Shown piece by piece: positions 33,422 to 42,563 of a stretch of 64,000 nt of DNA. The position numbers and the translations under genes are program-made. The DNA is from JAFEBO01 sp050730655 (lineage in GTDB: Bacteria > Planctomycetota > Phycisphaerae > Phycisphaerales > UBA1924). Each line of letters opens with the position of its first letter. Position 1 is the stretch's first letter. Location of the stretch: positions 29,574 to 93,573 of the forward strand of contig JBOHNL010000021.1 of assembly GCA_050730655.1 (NCBI GenBank), written 5' to 3'. Below the pieces are notes generated by a model. That model worked only from the letters and a program-made list of their open reading frames with translations. It did not search any database and was not told where the DNA came from.

Positions 33422-34251
33422 TTCCCTTTGGAAGTCGCCTCGGAATCAGCAAGATCGAAGGTGACGGAAGCCCAAAGACTTTCCCAATCACACTCGATAC
33501 CTGGCTCGTTCACAGGAAGCATGCGGACAGTGTTGATCAGCCAAAAGCCCGACCGATCGAGCTTGAACGACGCGATTCCGTCTTCTGATGTACGCGCCGA
33601 AAGGGTCGTTTTTGGATCAGCCCGGTTCACAGCCGCAACAAGCATCTGATGCGCGGGCTTGCCATCGGCGAGAACGAGAAACGACAGTTCGTCGCCGGGC
33701 CTGCTCGCATACGGGTTCGAGCGCGGCACAACCTCGAGCGGGAATCCAAAGACATGATCAAAGCCTGCGCCTCGATCATTCCCCACCATCACGATTGCCT
33801 TCGCACAACGTGAAAAGCGTTCACGCCCATCCGCCTCAGTCTTACCCGCGGTTCGGCGCGCTTCGGACGCGTTGTCTAGTCCCTTGTCCTTCAGGTACAT
33901 TTCAAACTTTGGGCCGGCCAGGACAATGGGTGTCGGGCGGCTGCGATAGCCGACCGAGTATGTTCCCGGCGCAGTAAGCCGCACAAGTCCCGCCGGTTCC
34001 GCGCCATCCTGGCCCAGAACCTGGAGCGAGCCCGGCGGCCCGACAATTTCAAAGCGTTCGAGTTTGGTCGGATCCCGTGGTCGCGCCTCACCGGGGAAGC
34101 CATCGCCGACAAACGTGCGAATGCGAAGGATTTCGCCAGCCTTCAAACGGAACGCGAACGCGTCAAGCCAGAATTCGTGAGCGGAACACGCGAGGCAGGT
34201 TGCCGCTGCGAAGATTCCGACGAGAAGACGACGCTGCAAAGTGTTCGACAT
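33418..34251 (-). CDS. Exported DUF4198 protein (possible metal-uptake partner)
   Basis: A 277-aa protein with a signal peptide ending near CSAHEFWL; the mature N-terminus starts with His-Glu-Phe-Trp, a trait of DUF4198 / NikM-like periplasmic proteins in which the terminal His can bind metal. Further blocks are GEILRIRTFVGDGFPGE and PRSNPYASRPGDELSF, the latter typical of DUF4198. It is coupled to the HupE-like gene by a GTGA overlap. The ATG at 34251 is chosen because the signal peptide begins there. A joint function in nickel/cobalt handling is likely but inferred. Confidence 0.8.
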   Translation of the reverse strand: MSNTLQRRLLVGIFAAATCLACSAHEFWLDAFAFRLKAGEILRIRTFVGDGFPGEARPRDPTKLERFEIVGPPGSLQVLGQDGAEPAGLVRLTAPGTYSVGYRSRPTPIVLAGPKFEMYLKDKGLDNASEARRTAGKTEADGRERFSRCAKAIVMVGNDRGAGFDHVFGFPLEVVPRSNPYASRPGDELSFLVLADGKPAHQMLVAAVNRADPKTTLSARTSEDGIASFKLDRSGFWLINTVRMLPVNEPGIECDWESLWASVTFDLADSEATSKGK

Positions 34252-34318
34252 TGGAGGGGCTCCGCGAGAAGAAACCGGCAGAGCTTTCACTCGGCCGGAT
34301 GAAATCATTCAGTTCGGT

Positions 34319-35863
34319 TTAGTGGCGTTTCACGACACCGCTGTGCGTGACGGGCTGATCGCCGCCAACTGAAGCGGGTGCCGCTGGCACGCCGCCCAGC
34401 GGAGCACGCAGGTATGGGAACACATTATCAAAGAACGAATCATCCACAAACGCGCCGTCAGTGAACGGAGCGGTTCCCTGCGGCGCGCATCCGCCCGCAA
34501 CGCCAGCGTCCGGGTAGAGAACGCCCATGACGACTCGAAGCTCGATATCCACCACGTCATCGCCCGGACGGCGGCCGTTGGGGAAGCCCGCGGTGTCGCC
34601 GGCAAGAACTCCGAGGCGACTCTGTGAGCCCTTGGGCTTGGCGGGGATGCCGCCGGCCGAAGGATCGGTGTTGGTATTGAGTCGGGTCATCTCGGAACCG
34701 ACCACGTTTGCCGGCTGATTGAGTCCCGGGACACCGGTCAGGAAAACGCTCACGAGATCGTTTCGGGGTAGGCAGGGCGCGGTGACTCCGAAAAGGCTTG
34801 CGAGAAGCGCGGGCAGCGTCGGATTCGTCACGTAGTTGATGAACTGGCCGTCGCCGGTCGGGGCCGATGCGTTGAACTTGTCCTTGTCCCGAAGGCCGAT
34901 GACAAGTTCGTTGACCAGGGGCATGCCCAGCCGCGAAGCTTGGATCCACCCACCCGAGTACGACGCGGGCTTGCCGAAGGTGGGCGTCGGCGTCAACACA
35001 CGGGCGCGCTGAAGGCTGGCGGTCGTCCAGCCACCAATGACCGTTTCGCCGGACGCATTGCGGAGATATGCCGCGGGAATTTCGAGAACGAACGAGGTGA
35101 CGTTCTTGTCGGCGAGGTCGTCCTTGCCGCCGTTCTCCGGTCCGAGCGGATTCAGATTGACCAGATCAAAGACCGGGCCGAGGTTCACGACGAACGGATC
35201 TTTCCGCTGTCCCACGAACATGCGGCCCGTCAGCACGGAGCCAGGAAGATTGATGTTGTAAATGTGATTGCGGACATAGGTCTCGTAGTTGGGAATCGAA
35301 TTCGAACCGATGTTGTCGACAGGTTTGGTGAAGATCGCCGAGCCGCCGACCGTGTTAGTCACGGGCGAGGCCGTACCGGTGTAACGATCGCCTCGGATGA
35401 CGTACATGCCGTATGTCTCAACAACGTTGAGGTTTGCGTTCGCAGTCGCGGCCGGTCCGATCATGCCGGCGTTGATGAGCGGAATCGGCACCGGAACGCT
35501 TCCGATGTTCAGCGAGATATCGCGGTTCGTGTTCGTCACGCCGAAGCTGAACGTGAGGTCTTCCTTGCCGTCGCCGTTGTTGTCGATGTGGATCTGGTAA
35601 AGGGCCGACGGATCGAGCGTGAAGAAGTTCGGGCCGCCGTACGCATCCTGCAACGGGTAGTAATTTGCAACGAGCGTCACGTAGCCATCTCGGCCGGCCT
35701 CGTAACTGTTGAACATGTAAAAGTCGGTCGCGTCGATGCGGGGATTTCCCTTGACGAACGGAGCTTCGCCGTGGCTTGAAGCCAGCGCGAGCGCGGGCAG
35801 GAAACAAAGCGGAGCAACGGCGAGAGCCATGAGCATTTGGATTCTGGACGAACGTGCGGACAT
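34319..35863 (-). CDS. Secreted DUF4331 protein
   Basis: A 514-aa exported protein. The signal peptide ends at ALALASSHGEAP, and SSHGEAP...DATDFYMFNSYEAGRDGY is the typical start of the DUF4331 fold. HIDNNGDGKEDLTFSFGV is a characteristic calcium-like loop. The ATG at 35863 has AAGGAG seven bases upstream. The function of DUF4331 is not known. The same strand continues with DUF4198 and HupE genes 67 bases later, so they may be co-expressed. Confidence 0.9.
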   Translation of the reverse strand: MSARSSRIQMLMALAVAPLCFLPALALASSHGEAPFVKGNPRIDATDFYMFNSYEAGRDGYVTLVANYYPLQDAYGGPNFFTLDPSALYQIHIDNNGDGKEDLTFSFGVTNTNRDISLNIGSVPVPIPLINAGMIGPAATANANLNVVETYGMYVIRGDRYTGTASPVTNTVGGSAIFTKPVDNIGSNSIPNYETYVRNHIYNINLPGSVLTGRMFVGQRKDPFVVNLGPVFDLVNLNPLGPENGGKDDLADKNVTSFVLEIPAAYLRNASGETVIGGWTTASLQRARVLTPTPTFGKPASYSGGWIQASRLGMPLVNELVIGLRDKDKFNASAPTGDGQFINYVTNPTLPALLASLFGVTAPCLPRNDLVSVFLTGVPGLNQPANVVGSEMTRLNTNTDPSAGGIPAKPKGSQSRLGVLAGDTAGFPNGRRPGDDVVDIELRVVMGVLYPDAGVAGGCAPQGTAPFTDGAFVDDSFFDNVFPYLRAPLGGVPAAPASVGGDQPVTHSGVVKRH

Positions 35864-35919
35864 TTCAGATCTCCTTTGTGAGAACAGATCTTGCTTGAGA
35901 GCAGAATGAGCGGGTTGAA

Positions 35920-36609
35920 TTACGCGCGGCGACGACGTGCGCCGAACGTGAGAGCGGAACACGCTGCGAACGCAAAGACACCGGGAGACGGGATCGTGAT
36001 GTTGAGCGTGTATTCGCCCCCTTCGAGCTGATCGCCGTTATGGAGGAATGAATCGATTCCCGAATCGGCATCGCCGAAAGCAAAGCCCCCGAAGCCGCCG
36101 TCCGGGCGAGCGAGTTCAGTGAAGATGCTTCCAGAGAACGACGCGAGCGCACTGTTCTTGTTGCTGGTGATCGCGATGAAGTACGTGCCGGACGCGAGAT
36201 TCATGCTGCCGAGAAACGAATCCATCGCGTTCGCGCCGGGGCCGATCGGCGTGGAGTCGTCGTTGTCGCCGAGCAACGTGCCATTCGAGCTGAAAAGCCC
36301 GATGTAGGTATCGATGCCGCCAGTCGTGCGCGTCGTGCTGAAGTAGCTTGTCCCGCCGCCGGTCGTAAACGAGAAGAAGTCGACGTCGTTGCCACCGAGG
36401 TGTCCGGCGACGCTGGCGGTTGGAAGCGCGCCGAACACATCGAGGCCCGCATTCGGTGTGAAGAAGCCCGAAGAAATGAACTGCGCCGTCCCCCGCGTGT
36501 TGTTGAAGGACGTTCCATTCGTCTCGGTTTCGTTGAATCCCGCGGCAAACGCGCCGCAAGCGGGGGCGCACAAACACAAGGCAAGCACTGAGCGCGATCG
36601 GGTGGGCAT
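35920..36609 (-). CDS. Exported protein with PPC-like domain and PEP-CTERM-like sorting tail
   Basis: A 229-aa protein with a signal peptide (to about residue 23, AFAAGFNE). The body resembles bacterial pre-peptidase C-terminal / DVUA0089-type domains: DVDFFSFTTGGGTSYFS, DTYIGLFSSNGTLLGDNDDS and GTYFIAITSN. It ends with IPSPGVFAFAACSALTFGARRRRA, i.e. a Pro-containing motif, a hydrophobic helix and an Arg cluster, which is the planctomycete form of an exosortase (PEP-CTERM) signal. The ATG at 36609 has GGAGG six bases upstream. Surface or matrix location is expected. Confidence 0.82.
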   Translation of the reverse strand: MPTRSRSVLALCLCAPACGAFAAGFNETETNGTSFNNTRGTAQFISSGFFTPNAGLDVFGALPTASVAGHLGGNDVDFFSFTTGGGTSYFSTTRTTGGIDTYIGLFSSNGTLLGDNDDSTPIGPGANAMDSFLGSMNLASGTYFIAITSNKNSALASFSGSIFTELARPDGGFGGFAFGDADSGIDSFLHNGDQLEGGEYTLNITIPSPGVFAFAACSALTFGARRRRA

Positions 36610-36972
36610 GTTGATCCTCCGAATGGGTTGAGTGGCCGAAGCACCAGCCGCCCAGAATGGACGCACTGCCACGCTCTCGACGAAATCGAGATGCGTGAGA
36701 CGTCTGCGGCACCGAACGGTGGCCCGCCAAACGCCGCTGTTTTTTCTTGCCCGCTCTCCGAAATCACTCCGACGCGGAGCAGCGATCAGATTTTGGATTG
36801 CGCTCTATTTTCCGGAGTTTGCGCGTTCGTCAGCGAGATCCCAGCCGTACGCCCTGCCGCAGGCTGGACTTACAGCATAAACGACATGCGCACGCATCAG
36901 CGTTTTTTAACCGTCGGCGTCGGAATATCAGCTTCGCGCGCAGCGCACGAGACCACCGGGCACAAACTGTGA
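36610..36972. other. Intergenic stretch without a supported gene
   Basis: About 360 bases between the PEP-CTERM-like gene and the MarR gene. Short frames exist on both strands, but none shows a ribosome site, signal peptide or domain. The promoter of the PEP-CTERM-like gene and the end of the MarR transcript should lie here; I cannot point to a convincing promoter or terminator. Confidence 0.5.
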
Positions 36973-37455
36973 CTAGCTCGCGACCGGCTGGCTTTCGTCG
37001 GCATCAACGCAGAGCGTCGAAAGCAGATTGCGCAGATCGGCGACCTGCGCGCGACTGAGACTGTTCATGCCGGGCATATCGCGAAAAAGATCCATGCCGA
37101 TCGTCTCGCGCAGGCGCTTGCCTGCGGGGGTCGCGTGCAGAATCTTCACACGCCGGTCGTTCGGATCTTCGGTGCGGGTCAAAAAACCGCGGTCCTGAAG
37201 CCGATCGACGACGCCGGTGATATTGGATGGATCGCAGCCCAGATTGTCCGCGACACATCGCATCGGCTCGGCATCGCCCAGAAACATTAAGACCTTTGCC
37301 TGCATCGCCGTGAGGTCGTGCTCGACTGCAACTGACTCAAAGTGGGTGCGAAGCCGCTCCACATACGAAAAGAGCAATTCCACTACTTCTGCTCGCGCAG
37401 CAGCGACCGGATCCTTGGGTTTTGGAATTCTGCAGACGCCCATTGAAAACATCAT
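36973..37455 (-). CDS. MarR-family transcriptional regulator
   Basis: A winged-helix repressor of about 160 aa. EHDLTAMQAKVLMFLGD and MRCVADNLGCDPSNITGVVDRL form the helix-turn-helix, and RTEDPNDRRVKILHATPAGK is the wing with the conserved DxRxxxxxLT-type signature. It is divergent from an RND efflux pair, the usual layout for a MarR repressor of a drug pump. Three ATGs are possible (37455, 37452, 37443). The last could be the start of a leaderless transcript, because a TATGAT box ends eight bases before it. Confidence 0.9.
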   Translation of the reverse strand: MMFSMGVCRIPKPKDPVAAARAEVVELLFSYVERLRTHFESVAVEHDLTAMQAKVLMFLGDAEPMRCVADNLGCDPSNITGVVDRLQDRGFLTRTEDPNDRRVKILHATPAGKRLRETIGMDLFRDMPGMNSLSRAQVADLRNLLSTLCVDADESQPVAS

Positions 37456-37479
37456 ACCCGAATCACTTGACAACTTCAA
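37451..37479 (-). promoter_or_regulatory. Candidate promoter of the MarR gene
   Basis: On the minus strand a TTGAAG box (37479-37474) is followed after 17 bases by TATGAT (37456-37451), five of six matches to the -10 consensus. A transcript would begin at about 37443, exactly at the ATG of MGVCRI. It overlaps the candidate promoter for the efflux genes on the other strand. Confidence 0.45.
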
Positions 37480-37496
37480 CTATTGAGGACTATCGT
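37467..37496 (+). promoter_or_regulatory. Candidate promoter of the RND efflux operon
   Basis: A perfect -35 box TTGACA (37467-37472) is followed after 18 bases by TATCGT (37491-37496), four of six matches to -10. Its -35 overlaps the divergent MarR promoter, so a single MarR dimer bound here could repress both directions. Confidence 0.45.
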
Positions 37497-37594
37497 TTTC
37501 CGTTCGTCCCCGAATTTCTGAAAACAGGTGTTTTGACTGGGCGGCGCCGGCGTCCGCTCGGATGGATGACTCGCCGGGTGCAGAGGGCTTGTGG

Positions 37595-38950
37595 ATGAAA
37601 ATGAAACCTTTTGTCGCGGGTGTCGCGCTCCTGACTTTGCTGCTAGTCGTCGGCGCCGGCTTGGCGGGCTGGAAATACCGCCAGATGAACGTCCCGAACC
37701 CGATGGCCGGGATGGTCATGCCCGAGTTCGTCGAGATCGTCGAGGCGAAGACCATTCCGTGGCAGCCGCGTGCGCGCCTCGTCGGGACTGTTGTACCCGT
37801 TCGCGCCGTCAACTTGTCCAACGAAATCGTCGGCGTCGTTAAGGAGGTCGGGTTTGATTCCGGCGCGACGGTTGAACCCGGCCAAGTGCTGATCAAGATG
37901 GATACTACGACCGAAGAGGCCGACCTCGCCGCGGCCCAGGCCACGATGCGGTTGGCGGCGTCCGGAATTGAAGTCGCGGACGCAGAAATCACGATGTCGC
38001 GTTCCGCGGCGGATCTCGCGCGGACCACACTCAAGCGGTATAAGAGCGCGGCAACGGCAAGTTCGGTTTCGGCTTCGGATGTTGATAAAGCGACAAGCGA
38101 AGTTGAACGCGCCGAAGCGGCGCAGAAGCGCGCCGAATCTTCGCTGTCGAAGGCGAAAGCCGAACGCGAGCAGGCGCAGGCTCGTGCGGAGCAGATCGAA
38201 ACGATTATCGCAAAGAAAACCCTGAAAGCCCCTTTCCGTGCGCGCGCCGGCATGCGAACGATTCACCCCGGCCAGTATCTGAAAGAGGGCACAAATATTG
38301 TCGATCTCACCGAACTGACGGATGAAATCTATCTGGATTTCGCGGTGCCGCAGGAGTACGCCCAGCGCGTATCGCCCGGAACGGTGGTCGTCGCTTCGTC
38401 GAAGTTGCTCGGAACAGATCAGGCGAAGATCACCGTGGTGTCCCTCGACGCGACGGTGAATCCCGTCACGCGCAATGTGCGCGTGCGCTCCAGTGTGCCC
38501 AATCCCGGCCACAAACTGAAGCCCGGCATGTTTATCGATGTTGAAGTACCGGTCGCTCCGGTGCAGGACTACGTCACGATTCCGAGCACGGCGCTCCGCC
38601 GCGCGGCGTTCGGCGACCATGTGTTTGTACTGACGCCGATGGACATGAGCAAGATGCCGCCGCCTCCTCCCGGCGCGCCGGCACAGCAGGGCCCGCCCCC
38701 GATGACCGCAACGCAGCGGATGGTCCAGCTTGGCGCGAACCTTGGCGATAGCGTGATCGTTCTGAACGGCCTGAAGCCGGGCGAAAAGATCGCCTCGGGC
38801 GGTTCATTCAAACTGCGTGAGGGCGCGATGGTCATGCAGGCGCCTCCTCAGCCGGGCGCAGCGCCGAGTTCTCCCGCAGACTCGAAAGCAGCTCCTGTAG
38901 CGTCGTCAGATCCGGACATATCAAAGGCGGCCAGCGCCAACAAGCGATAA
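37595..38950 (+). CDS. RND efflux periplasmic adaptor (membrane fusion protein)
   Basis: About 451 aa from the ATG at 37595; an in-frame ATG at 37562 would add eleven residues. One N-terminal membrane segment (FVAGVALLTLLLVVGAGLAG) anchors it. A lipoyl half-motif follows (VVKEVGFDSGATVEPGQVL), then an Ala/Glu/Arg-rich coiled coil (about 95-205), the second lipoyl half (KAPFRARAGM) and beta-barrel domains. The C-terminus has a Pro-rich insert (PPPPPGAPAQQ). It joins an inner-membrane RND pump to an outer-membrane channel. The pump gene follows after 86 bases; no TolC-like gene is adjacent. Confidence 0.92.
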   Translation: MKMKPFVAGVALLTLLLVVGAGLAGWKYRQMNVPNPMAGMVMPEFVEIVEAKTIPWQPRARLVGTVVPVRAVNLSNEIVGVVKEVGFDSGATVEPGQVLIKMDTTTEEADLAAAQATMRLAASGIEVADAEITMSRSAADLARTTLKRYKSAATASSVSASDVDKATSEVERAEAAQKRAESSLSKAKAEREQAQARAEQIETIIAKKTLKAPFRARAGMRTIHPGQYLKEGTNIVDLTELTDEIYLDFAVPQEYAQRVSPGTVVVASSKLLGTDQAKITVVSLDATVNPVTRNVRVRSSVPNPGHKLKPGMFIDVEVPVAPVQDYVTIPSTALRRAAFGDHVFVLTPMDMSKMPPPPPGAPAQQGPPPMTATQRMVQLGANLGDSVIVLNGLKPGEKIASGGSFKLREGAMVMQAPPQPGAAPSSPADSKAAPVASSDPDISKAASANKR

Positions 38951-39036
38951 CTCCGCTTGGGCGCGCTGGAATTCGCGCCACGCGGACGATCGCACGCTCA
39001 TCCAACTCTCACACACCTCTCCGCCCAGAGACTCCT

Positions 39037-42000
39037 ATGAAATCGATCACCGATATTTTCATCAAGAAGCCGGTGCTGGCGATGGTGATCAACCTGATCA
39101 TCCTCGCGCTCGGGTGGAAGGCGATCTTCAACCTGCCGGTTCGCCAGTATCCGCGCCTCGAGTCGAGCGCAATCATCATCAATACGGCGTACATCGGCGC
39201 CAGCGCCGAGACTGTGCGCGGATTCGTGACGACGCCGATCGAGAAGGCCGTGTCCGCGATCGACGGCATCGACTACATCGAATCGTCGAGCACATCGGGC
39301 ATCAGCACCGTCACGGTGCGCCTGCGCCTCAATCACTCCAGCAACGCAGCGCTCGCGGAAATCTCCGCGCGATTGAATCAGGTGCGCAGCGAACTCCCAG
39401 CGGCTGTCGAATCGCCCGTGATCGACATCCAGCGAACCGACAAGCCCTACGCCACCTTCTACATCAGCATGACGACGAAAAATATGTCGTTGTCCCAGCT
39501 GAACGACTACATGGCCAGAGACCTTCAACCCGAGTTGCAGTCTCTTCCCGGCGTGCAGCGCGTGGGTCTTGAAGGCCCTCTGCCGTTAGCCATGCGAATC
39601 TGGCTCGACTCGGACAAGCTCGATGCGCTCGACGTGACGCCCGGCGAAGTGCAGGACGCGCTCATCCGCAACAATTTTCTTGCAACGGTCGGAAAATCCA
39701 AGGGCAAGGAAGTTCAGGTCGATCTGATGACCGACACCGACCTCCGCACCGCCGAGGAGTTCCAGCAGCTCATCGTGCGCGAGCGCCAGGGCACGATCGT
39801 CCGCCTTTCCGACGTCGCCCGCGTCGAACTGGGAAGCGAAGAGGCCACCGGCCGCGCCGGATTCAACCTTGAGCCGGCAATCTGGTTCAGCGTTTGGCCC
39901 CTGCCGAGCGCGAACGAGCTCGACGTGGCCCGCGTGCTCAAGGCCAAACTCGCGGAACTGCAGCCCAATCTCCAGCCCGGCGTGACGATGACGCTCGCGT
40001 ACGACGGCACCTATTACATGGAGAACGCGATCAAGGAGATCATCCACACTCTGATCGAGACGATTCTCATCGTGGGGCTGGTGGTCTTCCTGTTCATGGG
40101 CTCGCTCCGCACCGTGCTGGTTCCGATGATCGCGATGCCGATCTCGCTCGTCGGCGCGTGCCTCGCGATGCTCGCGATGGGATTCTCTCTCAATCTATTG
40201 ACAATTCTCGCGATCGTTCTCGCCGTCGGCCTCGTCGTGGACGACGCCATTGTCGTCGTCGAAAACGTCGAGCGTCACGTTCGAGAGGGAAAAACGCCCA
40301 TCCAGGCGGCGACCCTTGGCGCACGCGAACTTTTCGGCCCCATCGTCGCAATGACGATCACGCTCGCGACCGTCTATGCCCCGATCGGCTTCCAGGGCGG
40401 CCTCACCGGCATGCTCTTCCGCGAGTTCGCGTTCACCCTCGCCGCGGCCGTCGTGATCTCGGGCATCGTGGCCGTCACGCTCTCGCCGATCATGAGCGCC
40501 TGGATGGTGCCTGCGGGGGCGAAGGAAGGCCGCTTCCAGAAGTTCGTGAATCACCAGTTCGATGCCGTCCGCCGCGTCTACGAGCGGGCGCTTTCCGTCG
40601 TTCTCCAGATGCGGTGGGCGGTTGTGCTCGCGGCGATCTTGATTACCGCCGCGGGCTATCCGCTGTACATGATGTCTCGCTCCGAGCTCGCTCCGACGGA
40701 AGACGAAGGCGTTGTGTTCACCGTCTTGCAGGCCGCCCCTGATGCTTCGCTCGACTATTCGCTGAAGTACTTTGATCAGGTCGGCCGCGCGTTCATGGAG
40801 CTCCCCAACCGCGAGTTCCTCTTCCAGGTCATGCAGTCGCCGACGTTCGGTTTCGGCGGCATCAAGGCGGTCGATTGGGATAAGCGCAAGCAGTCCACGA
40901 CGCAGATGCGCAACGAGATCTTCCCGAAGCTGATGGCCATCAGCGGCGTCCGCGCCTTCCCCGCTCTGCCTCCCCCGCTGCCCGGCGCCGGCCAGTTCGA
41001 CGTCGAAATGATGGTCACCAGCACCGACGAAGCCGAGAAGATGGCGCCGATCGCGGGCCAGCTCATCGGTGCGGCGTTTGGCAGCGGCAAATTCCTCTAC
41101 GCCGACAGCGATCTCAAAGTGGACTTGCCGCAGACGCGGATCGTGATCGACCGCGAAAAGGTCGCCGATATGGGACTCGACCTGGCAACCGTCGGACGCA
41201 ACCTCGGCGTGCTCCTCTCGGGCGGCTACACAAACCGGTTTAATCACCAGGGACGCAGCTACAAGGTCATCCCTCAGGTGGAAGACGCGGCCAGAAGCAC
41301 TCCAGAAGCGATTCTGGATCTCAAGGTGCGGGCGGCGGATGGCGGCCTTGTTTCCGTCTCCTCTTTTGTCAAACTGGAAACAACTGCGGCCCCGCGCACT
41401 CTCACCCGCTTTGCGCAGCGCAACAGCTTCAAGGTCTACGGAGGCGTCGCCCCCGGCGTCACCAAGGAAGAGGCTCTACACGCTCTCGAATTGGCCGCGA
41501 GGGGCACCCCGGACAAGCCGGGCATCCTGCCGTCCGGCTACGCGATCGACTACGCGGGCGAGAGCCGGCAGATCCGCACGGAAGGCGCTTCGCTCGCCTC
41601 GACACTTGGCCTCGCGATCGGCCTTATCTATCTCGTCTTGGCAGCACAGTTCGGAAGTTTCCGCGATCCGTTCATCGTGCTGCTCGGCTCGGTGCCGCTC
41701 GCGCTCACCGGCGCGCTGATCTTCACGTTCCTTGGCTTCACCACGATCAATATCTACTCACAGGTCGGCCTGATCACGCTCGTCGGACTCGTCGCAAAGA
41801 ACGGCATCCTGATCGTGGAGTTTGCAAACCACGTTCAGTCAACCGGCGCATCGAAGTACGAAGCGGCGATGCAGGCCGCCGGAACTCGTCTGCGTCCGAT
41901 TCTGATGACGTCGGCCGCGACGGTGTTTGGCCACTTCCCGCTCGTGCTCGTCTCGGGCGCGGGAGCCGAGGCTCGAAACAGCATCGGCATCGTGCTTGTC

Positions 42001-42132
42001 ACGGGCATGACGATCAGCACGGTCTTCACGCTCTTTGTGGTGCCCTGCATCTACACGATTCTCGCCGGCGAGCACAAACCGGTACCTGTTGAAGAGGACG
42101 GGATGCCCGAGCCGAGCCTGCGCATGGCGTGA
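39037..42132 (+). CDS. RND multidrug efflux transporter (HAE1/AcrB family)
   Basis: A 1031-aa inner-membrane pump of normal length with 12 helices and two large periplasmic loops. The proton-relay Asp pair lies in LVVDDAIVVVENVERH (TM4), and GLVAKNGILIVEFAN (TM10) is the matching Lys-containing motif. DIFIKKPVLAMVINLIILAL is the typical first helix. With the adaptor upstream and the divergent MarR regulator it forms a standard regulated drug or metabolite efflux system. A strong intrinsic terminator follows at 42202. Confidence 0.95.
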   Translation: MKSITDIFIKKPVLAMVINLIILALGWKAIFNLPVRQYPRLESSAIIINTAYIGASAETVRGFVTTPIEKAVSAIDGIDYIESSSTSGISTVTVRLRLNHSSNAALAEISARLNQVRSELPAAVESPVIDIQRTDKPYATFYISMTTKNMSLSQLNDYMARDLQPELQSLPGVQRVGLEGPLPLAMRIWLDSDKLDALDVTPGEVQDALIRNNFLATVGKSKGKEVQVDLMTDTDLRTAEEFQQLIVRERQGTIVRLSDVARVELGSEEATGRAGFNLEPAIWFSVWPLPSANELDVARVLKAKLAELQPNLQPGVTMTLAYDGTYYMENAIKEIIHTLIETILIVGLVVFLFMGSLRTVLVPMIAMPISLVGACLAMLAMGFSLNLLTILAIVLAVGLVVDDAIVVVENVERHVREGKTPIQAATLGARELFGPIVAMTITLATVYAPIGFQGGLTGMLFREFAFTLAAAVVISGIVAVTLSPIMSAWMVPAGAKEGRFQKFVNHQFDAVRRVYERALSVVLQMRWAVVLAAILITAAGYPLYMMSRSELAPTEDEGVVFTVLQAAPDASLDYSLKYFDQVGRAFMELPNREFLFQVMQSPTFGFGGIKAVDWDKRKQSTTQMRNEIFPKLMAISGVRAFPALPPPLPGAGQFDVEMMVTSTDEAEKMAPIAGQLIGAAFGSGKFLYADSDLKVDLPQTRIVIDREKVADMGLDLATVGRNLGVLLSGGYTNRFNHQGRSYKVIPQVEDAARSTPEAILDLKVRAADGGLVSVSSFVKLETTAAPRTLTRFAQRNSFKVYGGVAPGVTKEEALHALELAARGTPDKPGILPSGYAIDYAGESRQIRTEGASLASTLGLAIGLIYLVLAAQFGSFRDPFIVLLGSVPLALTGALIFTFLGFTTINIYSQVGLITLVGLVAKNGILIVEFANHVQSTGASKYEAAMQAAGTRLRPILMTSAATVFGHFPLVLVSGAGAEARNSIGIVLVTGMTISTVFTLFVVPCIYTILAGEHKPVPVEEDGMPEPSLRMA

Positions 42133-42201
42133 AACCGCTTGGCGTGAACGGCAGGAAATGTGCCGTTTCAGCCCGAGAACCTTCAATTTCACACCAATCG
42201 C

Positions 42202-42234
42202 CGAGTCGCGTTCAGCGCGACTCGCGGTTTTTTT
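42202..42234 (+). terminator. Intrinsic terminator of the RND efflux operon
   Basis: A perfect 9-bp stem (CGAGTCGCG/CGCGACTCG) with loop TTCAG, followed by CGG and seven T residues. It stands 70 bases after the pump stop codon. The sequence also forms the 3' end of a small minus-strand frame. Confidence 0.9.
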
Positions 42235-42427
42235 GCCCCGGCACATCGTCGAGCGTATTGGCCGCCCACTTGGCGAGAATCGCAACCGTGAATGAAACAA
42301 AGCCCACGATGCCGATGATAAAGCCGATATGGACTCCGACCCCGGCTTTTCCGCCTTCTCCAAAGGCAAGCACGCCGCAGTAAACGGCGACCACCAAGAA
42401 CAGCAGCGAGACGGCCGCCATATTCAA
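42212..42427 (-). CDS. Small two-helix membrane protein, 71 aa
   Basis: The protein has two hydrophobic stretches, AAVSLLFLVVAVYCGVLAFG and VGVHIGFIIGIVGFVSFTVA, and a polar tail, which looks like a genuine small integral membrane protein. No family is recognised. Its last codons lie inside the terminator hairpin of the convergent efflux operon. The only start is the ATG at 42427. No strong ribosome site is seen. Confidence 0.55.
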   Translation of the reverse strand: MNMAAVSLLFLVVAVYCGVLAFGEGGKAGVGVHIGFIIGIVGFVSFTVAILAKWAANTLDDVPGQKNRESR

Positions 42428-42563
42428 GACCTCAAACGCAGATTCCGACTTGTGAAGCGGACGGAAAGGACGTACAAAGATACCTTCCTGATTCGGATTG
42501 CGTATTAAAGTGCATATGAAAAGCGGATGAGCACGCGGCTATTGCTTTTGGAATCCTCTTCGA

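Noticed and set aside
34940..35779. Plus-strand frame of 279 codons opposite the DUF4331 gene
   Set aside because: No ribosome site or domain, and the opposite strand has an exported protein with recognised motifs.
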